From Salinisphaera sp. T31B1 (GTDB lineage Bacteria; Pseudomonadota; Gammaproteobacteria; Nevskiales; Salinisphaeraceae), in the NCBI RefSeq assembly GCF_040361275.1, contig NZ_APNH01000001.1, positions 558,001-622,000 of the forward strand: a stretch of DNA of 64,000 bases. Reading direction: 5' to 3'. This document shows positions 25,199-34,164 of the stretch, in pieces (position 1 is the first letter of the stretch; each line of letters opens with the position of its first letter). Under the pieces are notes generated by a model. That model made no database searches and was not told the origin of the DNA. It worked only from the letters and a program-made list of their open reading frames with translations. Position numbers and translations under genes: made by a program.

Positions 25199-25519
25199 AT
25201 GACTCGAGCCGGTTTGGCAGTCGCCATCGTTCTGGGTACGACCGGCGTCGCCTATGCGGATGGTCTTGCCCATACGATTGGCCGCGTCTTTGGCGATTTC
25301 GGCGGCGGCGTGGGGGAAGCCGCGATACAAAGCGTCCGTGACAACCAGGCGCGATGGGTCACCATCGAGCCTCGAACCAAGGCGGACTGCCTGAGCGAAT
25401 CCCACGGGGTGATCAATTCGACCTATGTTCGTTGCCGCCACGGCCGCCAGGAGTTGACGCGGTTCGACTCGGACGGGGGCCGGGTGGTGCTGAGCGAGCG
25501 GGCGATTCCGGAGTGGTGA
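25199..25519 (+). CDS. Small secreted protein of unknown function
   Basis: 106 residues from the ATG at 25199 (MTRAGLAVAIVLGTTGVAYA), which gives a normal signal peptide with an AYA cleavage site; an in-frame ATG at 25175 would add eight residues. The mature part has two Cys (ADCLSESHGV, YVRCRHGRQE), possibly a disulfide, and no recognised family. It follows the 40-base palindrome. Probably periplasmic. Confidence 0.7.
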   Translation: MTRAGLAVAIVLGTTGVAYADGLAHTIGRVFGDFGGGVGEAAIQSVRDNQARWVTIEPRTKADCLSESHGVINSTYVRCRHGRQELTRFDSDGGRVVLSERAIPEW

Positions 25520-25658
25520 TCGGCGGATGCCCGCGCCGACGGGCACCTGGCCATGACGACCGGATTGCCGGAATCGGGAGAATTGCCGGATTCAGGTCGC
25601 TATATAGTTCTGGATATATGGCGTCTAATGGGCGGTCGGTATCCACCAGGCATTCAAT

Positions 25659-26093
25659 ATGTTCTTTGGCATTCTCGCAGTCCTCTGCGCTGGTTTTTTC
25701 GCCGGGGCCGCAGCCTATATAAGCCTCGTGCAGCAGCCAGCCGCGCGAACGCTCGGTACGGCCGGGGCAGTCAGATTCTTCGGCCCCATGTACGCCAGAG
25801 CCGCGCCCTTTCAGGCTTCGCTGGCACTCATCGGCACGCTATCCGCCCTGGTTTCGTGTTCTTTGGGCAATGGCTGGCTCTGGTTGATCGGTGCCGTTTG
25901 CCTGGTCGCCGTCGTGCCGTTCACGCTTGTGGTTATCAAACCCACCAACGACCGACTGAAAGATCCCGGCCTGGATGGCTCGTCCGAAGAAGCGAACAGA
26001 TTGCTCGGCAGGTGGTCTGGTCTTCATGCATTGCGTATTGGAGCCAGCATTGTCGCGTTTGTGATCTTCGTCATCGCGCTTGCCCGAATATGA
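25659..26093 (+). CDS. DUF1772-type integral membrane protein
   Basis: 144 residues with four hydrophobic segments (about 3-23, 52-70, 76-94, 123-142) and the family-like stretches SLVQQPAAR, MYARAAPFQASLA and VVIKPTNDRLKD before the last helix. This fits the DUF1772 (anthrone-oxygenase-like) membrane family. Role unknown. The ribosome site is weak. Stands alone. Confidence 0.8.
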   Translation: MFFGILAVLCAGFFAGAAAYISLVQQPAARTLGTAGAVRFFGPMYARAAPFQASLALIGTLSALVSCSLGNGWLWLIGAVCLVAVVPFTLVVIKPTNDRLKDPGLDGSSEEANRLLGRWSGLHALRIGASIVAFVIFVIALARI

Positions 26094-26611
26094 GGGCCAG
26101 GTCGCCGACCGAATCGCCAACGCCGAGCGCCCAAGGCGTTGCCCGGCCTCGGGTGTCCTTTCCAGACAGCGGCAGTATCGACGACGCAGGGATGTCTGGG
26201 TCGCCGTGACCGGCCTGCTAGCGGCGTGTTCATCGGTGCATGACGGTGGATCGATCGCAAAGGCATCGACCAGTGCCTCGGACCCGGTGGCGACCACACG
26301 CCCATTGCACCCGGGCACCTTCGTTGGTGCCAAGGCGTCCTGCGCCGCCCCGCCGTTTGCCGCACTGCGGGTCTACAACGGGAACGGATTCGACGGCGCC
26401 CATTCGCATGCGTGCCGGGCGCGTGTGATCTTTGAAGACGAAGACCGGGTCATACTGGCCAACCGCTGTATCGACGCGGCCGCTGACACTGACGTTCGTG
26501 GATGCCGATCATTTCGTCATTGGCTCGGATACGGCAGCGCATGCATATCGGCGTTGTCCGGTGAACCAACTCCCGCCGAGTCTGCGTCGGCGTGCGTCCA
26601 CCGGACAGTGA
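26080..26611 (+). pseudogene. Frameshifted lipoprotein gene, probable
   Basis: In one frame there is a lipoprotein-like start region (VAVTGLLAACSS, lipobox around 26215-26226) that reads on to about 26440 (RVIFEDEDR). In the next frame the reading continues sensibly as GSYWPTAVSTRPLTLTFVDA then DHFVIGSDTAAHAYRRC to a stop at 26609-26611. One extra C near 26445 would join the two. Either a disrupted gene or a sequencing error. The start codon is unclear: the only in-frame ATG is 26080, inside the previous gene's end. Confidence 0.5.
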
Positions 26612-26902
26612 TCGCGGCTGCGACACCCGTCGACAGCGGCCCGTCAACCGACGAGAGAGCCGGCTCCCACTTCGGCGGATAACCAACGCCGCGGTTAGCC
26701 GTTCGGTCGGAATAGGGCCCGGCTCGACGCCATGCGCGGTCGAGCCTGGAACGCGTAGCGTGCGCGCCGGCCTGTTCACGTCGCGCCAGATGCGCGCTGT
26801 TCGCGGTGTCGACACTCGCAGAACGTCGTATCGGTTCAATGGGCGGCGAGTGCTATAAATAGCTCATCATCAAGACGCTTCGGCGTCGTCAGGGGAGCCG
26901 AC

Positions 26903-28282
26903 ATGTCCAATGAAAGATCCCGGTCACGTTCGGGCGTGGCCGCGGTGATGCGGCCGGTGAACACGTTCGTCGAACGCTATATCCCCAGCGCGCTGGTTTT
27001 TGCGATCGTGCTGACCTTCGTGGTCGCCCTGCTGGCCTGGCTGCTGACCGATTCGAGCGGGCTGGCGATCGTGACCGGCTGGGGCGAGGGGCTGAGCGGC
27101 CTGCTGGCGTTCATGACGCAGATGTCGCTCATCCTGCTGCTTGGGCATACGCTGGCCAACACCGGCCCGGTGCGACGGCTGCTGGCCGCGCTTGGCGGCG
27201 TGCCGGCAACCGTGTTGCAGGCGTATCTGTTCGTGTTCGTTATCGCGGCGGTGGCGTCGCTGATCACCTGGGGTCTGGGGCTGGTCGTGGGTGCGCTGCT
27301 GGCGACCGAGGTGGCGGCCCAGGGCCGCCAGAAAGGGCTGAAACTGCATTTCCCCATGCTGATCGCTGCCGGATATTCCGGTTACGTAATCTGGCATATG
27401 GGGTACTCAGGCTCCGGTACGCTGGCTGCCGCTACCGAGGGCTCGTTCATCGCCGAACAGCTCGGCTATACCATACCGATCAGCGACACGATCTTCGTGT
27501 GGTGGAACCTGGTGGCCATCGTGGCCACGATCATCGTCGTGGGCGCCGCGCTGGCCCTGGTCGCACCGCGCGGCGACGACCCGGTCATAGAACTCGACCC
27601 CGGTGCTCGAGCCGATGACTCGACGCCGGGCGCCCGGGCGCATGGCACGGCCACCCCGGCCGATCGCGTGGATGCCAGTCGTATCGTGACCACGCTGCTG
27701 GGGCTTGCCCTGGTGGCCTATCTCGTCATCCACTATGCCGGCGGCGGAACGGCGAGCCTGAATATCGTCAACTGGACGTTTCTCGCGCTGATCTTCCTGC
27801 TGGTGCGCAGCCCGTTCGAGCTGACCGCGCTGATCAAGAACGCCGCCTCCAACGTGGGCGAGATTCTGCTGCAGTTCCCGCTGTATGCCGGAATCATGGG
27901 CATCATGACGACCACCGGGCTGATCACGGTGTTCTCCAACGCCATGGTGAGCATTGCAACGCCGGCCACGTTCGGCCTGCTGGAATTCCTCTCGGCCGGC
28001 ATCGTGAATTTCTTCGTGCCCTCGGGCGGCGGCCAGTTCGCGGTGCAGGGTCCGATCATGCTCGAGGCGGGCAAGGCGTTGGGCGTCGACCCGTCGGTCA
28101 CGATCATGGCGCTCGCGTATGGCGATCAGTGGACCAACATGATCCAGCCGTTCTGGGCGTTGCCCGTGCTGGCGATCGCGGGGCTGAACATGCGGGATAT
28201 TCTCGGCTATACGATGGTGACCCTGATCGCCTCGGGCCTAGTGTTTGCCGTGACCCTGTTGCTGGTCGGCGCGGGCGTGTAG
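26903..28282 (+). CDS. AtoE-like short-chain fatty acid transporter
   Basis: 459-residue integral membrane protein of the AtoE/short-chain fatty acid transporter family, which takes up acetoacetate, butyrate and related acids. About eleven hydrophobic segments; family stretches VNTFVERYIPSALVFAIVLT, GWGEGLSGLLAFMTQM, SWL/ITWGLGLVVGALLA, IWHMGYSGSGTLAAAT, IVNFFVPSGGGQFAVQGPIM and GDQWTNMIQPFWALP. GGGGAG lies 6 bases before the ATG. No acetoacetate CoA-transferase gene is adjacent. A dispersed repeat begins about 40 bases after the stop. Confidence 0.93.
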   Translation: MSNERSRSRSGVAAVMRPVNTFVERYIPSALVFAIVLTFVVALLAWLLTDSSGLAIVTGWGEGLSGLLAFMTQMSLILLLGHTLANTGPVRRLLAALGGVPATVLQAYLFVFVIAAVASLITWGLGLVVGALLATEVAAQGRQKGLKLHFPMLIAAGYSGYVIWHMGYSGSGTLAAATEGSFIAEQLGYTIPISDTIFVWWNLVAIVATIIVVGAALALVAPRGDDPVIELDPGARADDSTPGARAHGTATPADRVDASRIVTTLLGLALVAYLVIHYAGGGTASLNIVNWTFLALIFLLVRSPFELTALIKNAASNVGEILLQFPLYAGIMGIMTTTGLITVFSNAMVSIATPATFGLLEFLSAGIVNFFVPSGGGQFAVQGPIMLEAGKALGVDPSVTIMALAYGDQWTNMIQPFWALPVLAIAGLNMRDILGYTMVTLIASGLVFAVTLLLVGAGV

Positions 28283-29164
28283 AGCGGATCTGTTCGAATG
28301 TCCTGGTGCTCTGGCGTGAGATGCAGCGCGAAGTAGTCGCGCCGCCGAACTCGTCAAAGCCGTAAGACGGGCCGCTTAAACCCCGCGTCTTGAGTCGACC
28401 ACGCAGGCGGATTCTCACTTGAGCTTTCGCACGGCTGTGCGAGGCACTTTCATTAGCTTGTCCAGGTAAGTCACCCAAGCAAACGACACCCTGTCTGGCG
28501 TCGATGCTTCGCATCGATCCCCTGCGCTGCTCGCCCGTCCGGGGCGCAGACGGAACTCGCCGCGCTGCGCACGACTCAGACACCCGTCTGCTTTATCCCC
28601 GGCCGTGCTCCGCTGCTCGGCGCTAAGCCCGAGGGGACGAATACAGCATCTGACCCCACCGACGCGCGTCTGTATTAGGCCCCGTGTGGAGCGAACGAGA
28701 AGCGCAGTGCCGAGGGGTGTCCGGCGCACTGCGCCGGTGCGGCCAGCCTGTCTGAGCGTCGCCCAAGCGATGCGAGTTCTGGTCGCATCCCTTCGGTATG
28801 AGCATCGGAGTGGTTCGGCGCACGGCAGCGCGAAACGAGAGTGCCGTTAACTCGTGAGTGCGGAAAACGGGTGGCTTAAACCCAGCGTCTGGAACCGACC
28901 ACGCGGGCCAATTTCAACTTGGGGTTCGCTATTTCGGCGCAAGCCGTTGCGAGCTGGGCGTGCGTTGACATACGTCCCAACGGCACCCTATGTTGCGTGG
29001 TAGATATAGTTACCGCAGATCGGCTGCCGAGCCGTCTGGTCGGGTTGTTCGTTCGCAAGAGTTGGCCGTATTGCGTTACCACCGGCCGGTGGAGTTCCGG
29101 AATCCGGCCGACCGCGATTGTTGCATTGTGCCGGGTGCCGGCGCCGTGGTTGCAGGGGAGTGTC
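28283..29164. other. Large intergenic region carrying dispersed repeat copy 1
   Basis: 882 bases between the AtoE-like and APC permease genes. Bases 28320-28922 are the repeat described separately; the rest (28923-29164) is the leader of the permease gene, where I see no gene. Confidence 0.7.
28320..28922. repeat. Dispersed non-coding repeat, copy 1 (about 0.6 kb)
   Basis: Matches 36513-37195 over most of its length with scattered differences. Long shared runs include TTGTCCAGGTAAGTCACCCA, GATGCTTCGCATCGAT, GGGGACGAATACAGCATCTG and GGTGTCCGGCGCACTGCGCC. Each copy begins and ends with a related roughly 95-base direct repeat (28323-28425 and 28828-28922) containing CTTAAACC...GCGTCT...CGACCACGC. 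Short hairpins (GATGC-TTC-GCATC; CCGGCGCA-C-TGCGCCGG) are kept. No frame is conserved as protein. Confidence 0.88.
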
Positions 29165-30514
29165 ATGACGAATGAATCGGATTCCAATCCCGCGCTCAAG
29201 CGCACGCTGACGCTCTCGTCGGTGGTGATTCTGGGGGTGGCCTGGGTCACGCCGCTGATCGCACTGGCCACCATCGGCATCATCATCCAGATGTCCAACG
29301 GCACCGCACCCACGGCGTATCTGATCACGCTGCTGGCGATGGTGTGCACGGCGTGGAGCTACGGGCGCATGGCGTCGGTCCATTATCAGAGCGCGGGTTC
29401 GGCCTATACCTATGTCGGCGAGGAGATGGGCCCGCGCCTGGGTTTTCTCACCGGGTGGCTGATCCTGCTGGATTATTTCTTCATACCTTTGGTGGTATGG
29501 CTGATCGGCGCCGCCTACCTGGCCGCCCAGTTTCCGATCATCCCGATGGGGGTCTGGATCGTGGCCTTCATCGTGCCGACCACGCTGCTCAACGTCATCG
29601 GAATTCAGGTGACCGCACGGGCGAACTATTTGCTCGTGGCGTTCCAGCTGCTGGTGATCGCCATTTTCGTGGCGTTGAGCCTGGGTTATTTCGCCGGCCA
29701 CGACACCGGCAGCACGCTGCTTTCGCCGTTCGCCAACGATACGACCACGATCGCTGCCCTGGCGACCGCGGCGGCCGTGGCGGCCTATTCCTTCATCGGC
29801 TTCGACGGGCTGACGTTGCTCACCGAGGAGACGATCGACCCGAAACGCACCATACCGCGGGCGATGCTGATCGTGGTGGTGTTCTTCGGCGTGCTTTTCG
29901 TAGGCGTGTCGTGGACGGCGCAGCTGATCCATCCCGGCGTCGAATTCGCCAACGTCGATTCGGCCGCGCTCGAGCTGGCCCGCATGGTGGGCGGCAATCT
30001 GTTCAACGCCGTGGTGCTGGCGGGGCTGATCGTCGGCCAGTTCGCCTGTGGTCTGGCCATTCAGGCGGGTGCGTCGCGTCTGCTGTTCACCATGGGCCGT
30101 GACGGCACGCTGCCCAAAGCGCTGGCTTATGTATCGCCGACCCGACGCACACCCGTGGTCAGCATCGTGCTGATCGGCCTGACCGGGCTCGCCGGACTGT
30201 TCGTGGATGTCACCACCTCGGCATCGTTCATCAACTTCGGCGCGTTCAGCGCCTTCACGCTCGTCAACCTGAGTGCCATCGTGCACTACGGGCGGCACCG
30301 GCCGAGCCGGGGCATCGGGGCGGTCGTCGGCTGGATCGTCGTGCCGTTGGCCGGCGTGCTGATCGACGGCTACCTGTTGCTGAGCCTGGGCGCGGATGCC
30401 CGCATCATCGGTGTGGTCTGGCTTGCGCTGGGCGTACTGTGGCTGGCCGTGCTCACGCGCGGGTTCCGCCAGCCGCCGCCCAAGCTGTCGCTGGACAGCG
30501 AGACGCTGAACTGA
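29165..30514 (+). CDS. APC family amino acid/amine permease
   Basis: 449 residues, twelve hydrophobic segments, in the amino acid-polyamine-organocation superfamily. Seen: LKRTLTLSSVVILGVAWVTP opening, SAGSAYTYVGEEMGPRLGFL (the conserved helix 3 loop), YSFIGFDGLTLLTEETIDPK, GASRLLFTMGRDGTLP and LTGLAGLFVDVTTSASFINF. It resembles the putrescine/amino acid importer branch. Start 29165 has GGGGAG upstream; the open frame reaches back to 28919 only into the repeat. The amidohydrolase gene follows 73 bases later, suggesting uptake and breakdown of one nitrogen compound. Confidence 0.93.
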   Translation: MTNESDSNPALKRTLTLSSVVILGVAWVTPLIALATIGIIIQMSNGTAPTAYLITLLAMVCTAWSYGRMASVHYQSAGSAYTYVGEEMGPRLGFLTGWLILLDYFFIPLVVWLIGAAYLAAQFPIIPMGVWIVAFIVPTTLLNVIGIQVTARANYLLVAFQLLVIAIFVALSLGYFAGHDTGSTLLSPFANDTTTIAALATAAAVAAYSFIGFDGLTLLTEETIDPKRTIPRAMLIVVVFFGVLFVGVSWTAQLIHPGVEFANVDSAALELARMVGGNLFNAVVLAGLIVGQFACGLAIQAGASRLLFTMGRDGTLPKALAYVSPTRRTPVVSIVLIGLTGLAGLFVDVTTSASFINFGAFSAFTLVNLSAIVHYGRHRPSRGIGAVVGWIVVPLAGVLIDGYLLLSLGADARIIGVVWLALGVLWLAVLTRGFRQPPPKLSLDSETLN

Positions 30515-30587
30515 TGCCGCACGGCCAGACAATCCGCCCGGGCGCGATGCCGGGCGCCCACGTGTCCTCATCGTAGAGAGTTCGATC

Positions 30588-31379
30588 ATGGCCCAACACG
30601 AATTGACGGTCGCATTGGCCCAGCTGACACCCGCCCTGCGCGATCCGGCGGCCAATCTCGCCCGTATGCAGGATGTCATTGCTACACACGCCGAGACCGA
30701 CCTGGTCGTGTTTCCCGAGCTGTTCTGGGGCGGTTATACGACGACCGGGCTCGAGCCGCTGGCCTGCGATCCGCACGGCGGCGCGTTCGCCGAGCTGGCG
30801 GCATGTGCGGCCCGCCATGGCACGGCGGTGCTGTTCGGCGGCGCCGAGGCGGTGGAAGACGGCTTTGCCAATTCGGCGTTCTTCATCGATCAGGAGGGGC
30901 GGCCGGGCGGCACCTATCGCAAGGCCCAGCTGTTCGGCGACGAGAGCGCGGCCTTCGTGCCCGGGGATGAACTGCGTCTGATAACCGTGGCCGGCCACCG
31001 GCTGGGCGTGATGATCTGTTTCGATATCGAGTTTCCCGAAGTCGCCCGCGCGCTGGCCCGGGCCGGCGCCGAGGCGCTTGTCACGATATCGGCAAACATG
31101 ACGCCGTTCGGCTTCGATCACCACCTGTTCGCGACCGCCCGCGCCGTGGAGAACGGGTTGCCGCATATCTATGTGAACCAGGTGGGCAAGGGCGAACAGT
31201 TCGTGTTCACCGGCGGCTCCATGGCCGTGTCGGTCGATGGCGAACTCAACGCGCGTGCCGGCGATCAGGACGAGACCGTCACCCGCGCCCGTCTGGCGCT
31301 GCCGGCGCGCAGCGAGATACGACCCGATTATCTGGCGCTGCGGCGCGACGTGCTGCCCGTGGCCGGCGGCGGCGACTGA
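30588..31379 (+). CDS. Nitrilase-superfamily carbon-nitrogen hydrolase
   Basis: 263 residues with the full catalytic triad: Glu44 (VVFPELFWGG), Lys112 (TYRKAQLFG) and Cys144 (VMICFDIEFPEVARAL). The enzyme hydrolyses a non-peptide C-N bond in the cytoplasm; the ICFD-type nucleophile and the size suggest an aliphatic amidase or N-carbamoyl-amine amidase-like enzyme, but the substrate is not fixed by sequence. Position right after an APC permease suggests a shared amine or amide pathway. Confidence 0.92.
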   Translation: MAQHELTVALAQLTPALRDPAANLARMQDVIATHAETDLVVFPELFWGGYTTTGLEPLACDPHGGAFAELAACAARHGTAVLFGGAEAVEDGFANSAFFIDQEGRPGGTYRKAQLFGDESAAFVPGDELRLITVAGHRLGVMICFDIEFPEVARALARAGAEALVTISANMTPFGFDHHLFATARAVENGLPHIYVNQVGKGEQFVFTGGSMAVSVDGELNARAGDQDETVTRARLALPARSEIRPDYLALRRDVLPVAGGGD

Positions 31380-31514
31380 TCGTCAACCCGCACCACCCGG
31401 GCGGGCGCTGCAGGCGATGTCTGCGACGGTGTGGCGAGGGCGGCAACGCTGCAAGTGCCTACGGCTGGATTGCCGTAATATGGCCAGCCGTCATTTCCAA
31501 TCAGGACCTGTCCC

Positions 31515-31793
31515 ATGGCCAAAGCCAGTGCCCGTCATATCCTTGTCGACAGCGAAGACAAGTGCATCGAACTCAAGCATCAGATCGAAGGCGGCCGCGA
31601 TTTCGCCGAGCTCGCCCGTGAACATTCCACCTGCCCGTCCGGCCGCAAGGGCGGCGATCTCGGCACGTTCGGCCGTGGCCAGATGGTGCCGGAGTTCGAC
31701 GAGGTGGTGTTCAGCGCACCCGTCAACGAAGTACAGGGTCCGGTAAAGACCCAGTTCGGTTACCACCTGCTGGAAGTCACCGAGCGCGGATGA
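31515..31793 (+). CDS. ppiC: Parvulin-type peptidyl-prolyl isomerase PpiC
   Basis: 92-residue single-domain parvulin, the size of E. coli PpiC. It speeds cis-trans isomerisation of Xaa-Pro bonds in the cytoplasm. Seen: ASARHILVDSEDKC, DFAELAREHSTCPSGRKGGD, LGTFGRGQMVPEFDEVVF, VQGPVKTQFGYHLLEV, covering the whole rotamase signature with its two His. AGGA lies 8 bases before the ATG. Convergent with the TetR gene. Confidence 0.96.
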   Translation: MAKASARHILVDSEDKCIELKHQIEGGRDFAELAREHSTCPSGRKGGDLGTFGRGQMVPEFDEVVFSAPVNEVQGPVKTQFGYHLLEVTERG

Positions 31794-31895
31794 CGCGGGC
31801 GGGGCCGTGCACCTGGCGTGCCGGCCCCGTTCTGTCCACCGGATGCGGCACAGCCCGGTCGCGCGGCTGCGGCCGCACGCCGGGGCCGGGCACAT

Positions 31896-32486
31896 TCAGG
31901 ACGATGCCGGCATCTGCAGCCCGTCGATCAGGATATCGATGAGGGCGGCTACACGGTCCTGCCAGTCCGGCGAGTCCTGGATGAGGCACATGCCGACGAC
32001 CGCATGGAGCAGCTCGCGCGGGGCGAGCGTCTGACGAATGCTGTGCGTATCCCGACCCCGTGCCAGCAATGCCCCAATCGCCGTGACCAGCCGTTCCGAG
32101 GTCGCCTGCGAGACCGCTGACTTGGTCTCGGCCGTGATCGCCAGCGCGGACGCCATTCCGGTCTTGGTGGCAACCAGCGCCACCAGCGCATGCAGCCACG
32201 CGCGAAGCGCGGCGATCGGTTCGTGGCGTTCAGCGAGTTCTGCGGCCATGGCGACGAGATGGTCGACTTCCTGCTCGTAAACGGCCGTGTAGAGAGTCTC
32301 GCGCGACGGGAAGTGGCGGTAGAGCGTGCCGATCCCCACCCCTGCCTCGCGGGCGATGCCTTGCAGACTGGCATGCGCGCCATCGGCGGCAAACACCGCA
32401 CGCGCGGCGTGCAGCAATCGCTCGCGGTTGCGTCGGGCATCGACACGTTGCGCTCGCCTGCGCGGTGTTCCCTGGTCAATAGCCAT
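31896..32486 (-). CDS. TetR family transcriptional regulator, divergent from paoABC
   Basis: 196 residues. N-terminal HTH at about residues 20-66 ([40 protein letters not shown], the typical recognition helix), then a variable ligand domain. Divergent from the aldehyde oxidoreductase operon with 122 bases between starts, in which a palindrome lies between the -35 and -10 of a likely pao promoter. I infer that it represses paoABC until an aldehyde or related compound binds it. Confidence 0.92.
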   Translation of the reverse strand: MAIDQGTPRRRAQRVDARRNRERLLHAARAVFAADGAHASLQGIAREAGVGIGTLYRHFPSRETLYTAVYEQEVDHLVAMAAELAERHEPIAALRAWLHALVALVATKTGMASALAITAETKSAVSQATSERLVTAIGALLARGRDTHSIRQTLAPRELLHAVVGMCLIQDSPDWQDRVAALIDILIDGLQMPASS

Positions 32487-32499
32487 CGGAGACGTGCTC

Positions 32500-32529
32500 T
32501 TTACAAAGCGGAGGATCCCTCCGTATATT
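32500..32529 (+). promoter_or_regulatory. Likely paoABC promoter with embedded TetR operator
   Basis: -35 TTTACA (32500-32505) and -10 TATATT (32524-32529) are 18 bases apart, a good sigma-70 arrangement. Between them lies the palindrome CGGAGG-ATC-CCTCCG (32509-32523), well placed to block RNA polymerase when a dimeric repressor binds. The divergent TetR gene starts at 32486. Confidence 0.7.
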
Positions 32530-32608
32530 CGACATCAGCCGCGGAGCCGCCTGTATGCGTTGCTCTGCGAGCCCGGTTTTTCCTGCGTCATTCTACCGGA
32601 GGCAGTGC

Positions 32609-33106
32609 ATGGCCTTGTCGATCCAAATTACTCTCAACGGCAAACGCGTGGCCGTCGAGCTCGACGATGTACGCGTCACGCTGCTGGATCTGCTGCGAGA
32701 GCGGCTCGAACTGACCGGCACGAAGAAAGGCTGCGATCGTGGCCAGTGCGGTGCCTGTACGGTGCTTGTCGACGGGCGCCGTATCAATGCCTGTCTGGCG
32801 CTGGCGGCCAGCCTCGACGGGGCGAGCGTGGAGACCATCGAAGGCGTGGCCGACGGTGCGAACCTGCACCCGGTCCAGCAGGCGTTCATCGATCACGACG
32901 GCTTTCAGTGCGGCTACTGCACGCCGGGACAGATCATGAGCGCGATCGGCTTGTTGCGCGAAGCGCGCGTGCACGGCGACCCGGAGCGCGTGCGCGAACA
33001 GATGAGCGGAAATCTCTGCCGCTGCGGGGCGTATGCCGGCATCGTCGAGGCGGTGCTGGACGCCGAGCGTGCCACGCTCGGCGAGCGCAAGCGGGGTGCC
33101 GCATGA
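32609..33106 (+). CDS. paoA: Aldehyde oxidoreductase 2Fe-2S subunit PaoA-like
   Basis: 165 residues, small iron-sulfur subunit of a molybdenum aldehyde oxidoreductase of the PaoABC (YagTSR) type. First cluster: [15 protein letters not shown] plus Cys in RINACLA; second cluster: [10 protein letters not shown] and NLCRCGAY. It passes electrons from the molybdenum site to FAD. The chosen ATG has CCGGAGG 6 bases upstream. E. coli PaoA has a Tat signal before this region; the frame here has an upstream extension only without a plausible signal peptide, so this enzyme may be cytoplasmic or be exported differently. ATGA overlap with paoB. Confidence 0.93.
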   Translation: MALSIQITLNGKRVAVELDDVRVTLLDLLRERLELTGTKKGCDRGQCGACTVLVDGRRINACLALAASLDGASVETIEGVADGANLHPVQQAFIDHDGFQCGYCTPGQIMSAIGLLREARVHGDPERVREQMSGNLCRCGAYAGIVEAVLDAERATLGERKRGAA

Positions 33107-34164
33107 AGCCGTTCGATTATGTTCGTCCGACGTCCATCGAGGAGGCCGTGGCCGCTGCCCGTGCGCCGGATGCCGTGTATCTGGCGGCCGGCACCAACCT
33201 TCTGGATCTGATGAAGGCCGGCGTGACGCGCCCTGCGCGGGTGGTGGACATCAGTTATCTGCCGGGGCTGAATGCGATCGAGCGCGACCCGGACGGCGGT
33301 GTGCGTATCGGTGCGCTGGTGACCAACGCGGACCTCGCCCACGACGAGGCGTTTGCCGACGATTTTCCCGCCGTGGCCGAAGCGCTGCTTTCCGGTGCGT
33401 CGGCCCAGTTGCGCAACGCCGCCACGGTGGCCGGCAACCTGATGCAGCGCACGCGCTGTCGTTATTTCTATGACACGGCCAGCGCCTGCAACAAGCGCAC
33501 GGCCGGTACTGGCTGTGATGCGCTCGGTGGCCACAACGATGGCCATGCCGTGTTCGGCTGGAGCGATGCCTGTATCGCGACTCATCCGTCGGATTTCTGC
33601 GTACCGTTGGTCGCACTCGATGCGGTGGTCGAGATCGCCGGCGAAAACGGTCGGCGCGATGTCGCTCTCGACGAGTTCCACCGACTGCCCGGTGACACGC
33701 CCGACCAGGAAACCGTGCTCGCCCCGGGCGAACTGATCGTGGCCGTGCGTCTGCCGGCCGAGGCCGCGGGCCTGCGAGCCCATGCGCGCTATCTGAAGGT
33801 GCGTGAGCGCACCTCCTATGCGTTCGCGCTGGTCTCCGCCGCGGCCGCATTGGCCATCGACGACGACGGCACGATCACCGATGCCCGGATCGCGCTCGGC
33901 GGTGTGGCGCCCAAGCCATGGCGGGCGCGGACGGCCGAACAAGGGCTGATCGGCTGCAAGGCCGACGCCGACGCATTCGCTGCAGCCGGCCGGACGGCAA
34001 TGGCCGCTGCCAGGCCTTCGGGCGACAACGCCCACAAGATCACGCTGGGCGCGCGCGTCGTGGCCCGAGTGCTTGCGCGTGCGGCCGCCGGCACGCCCAG
34101 GGAGCTGCCGGCGCTGCCGGCTTCGCCGTTTGCCATTCAAGCCGGAGAGCTCGCCCATGTCTGA
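33103..34164 (+). CDS. paoB: Aldehyde oxidoreductase FAD subunit PaoB-like, with 4Fe-4S insert
   Basis: 353 residues, FAD-binding middle subunit. [14 protein letters not shown] and [13 protein letters not shown] are the FAD loops. Between about residues 123 and 165 it has [19 protein letters not shown] followed by two further Cys ([20 protein letters not shown]), the insertion that binds an extra 4Fe-4S cluster in E. coli PaoB; this separates it from xanthine dehydrogenase subunits. The start overlaps the paoA stop (ATGA) and its end overlaps the paoC start by 8 bases. Confidence 0.93.
   Translation: MKPFDYVRPTSIEEAVAAARAPDAVYLAAGTNLLDLMKAGVTRPARVVDISYLPGLNAIERDPDGGVRIGALVTNADLAHDEAFADDFPAVAEALLSGASAQLRNAATVAGNLMQRTRCRYFYDTASACNKRTAGTGCDALGGHNDGHAVFGWSDACIATHPSDFCVPLVALDAVVEIAGENGRRDVALDEFHRLPGDTPDQETVLAPGELIVAVRLPAEAAGLRAHARYLKVRERTSYAFALVSAAAALAIDDDGTITDARIALGGVAPKPWRARTAEQGLIGCKADADAFAAAGRTAMAAARPSGDNAHKITLGARVVARVLARAAAGTPRELPALPASPFAIQAGELAHV

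Noticed and set aside
28415-28850. Short frames inside the dispersed repeats (for example minus-strand LSFAWVTYLDK-type peptides)
   Set aside because: Frames are not kept between the two copies except by base identity, have no ribosome site, and the sequence behaves as a non-coding repeat.
31801-31828. Terminator between ppiC and the TetR gene
   Set aside because: A 7-bp GC stem with a 14-base loop and no T run on either strand is too weak to call.
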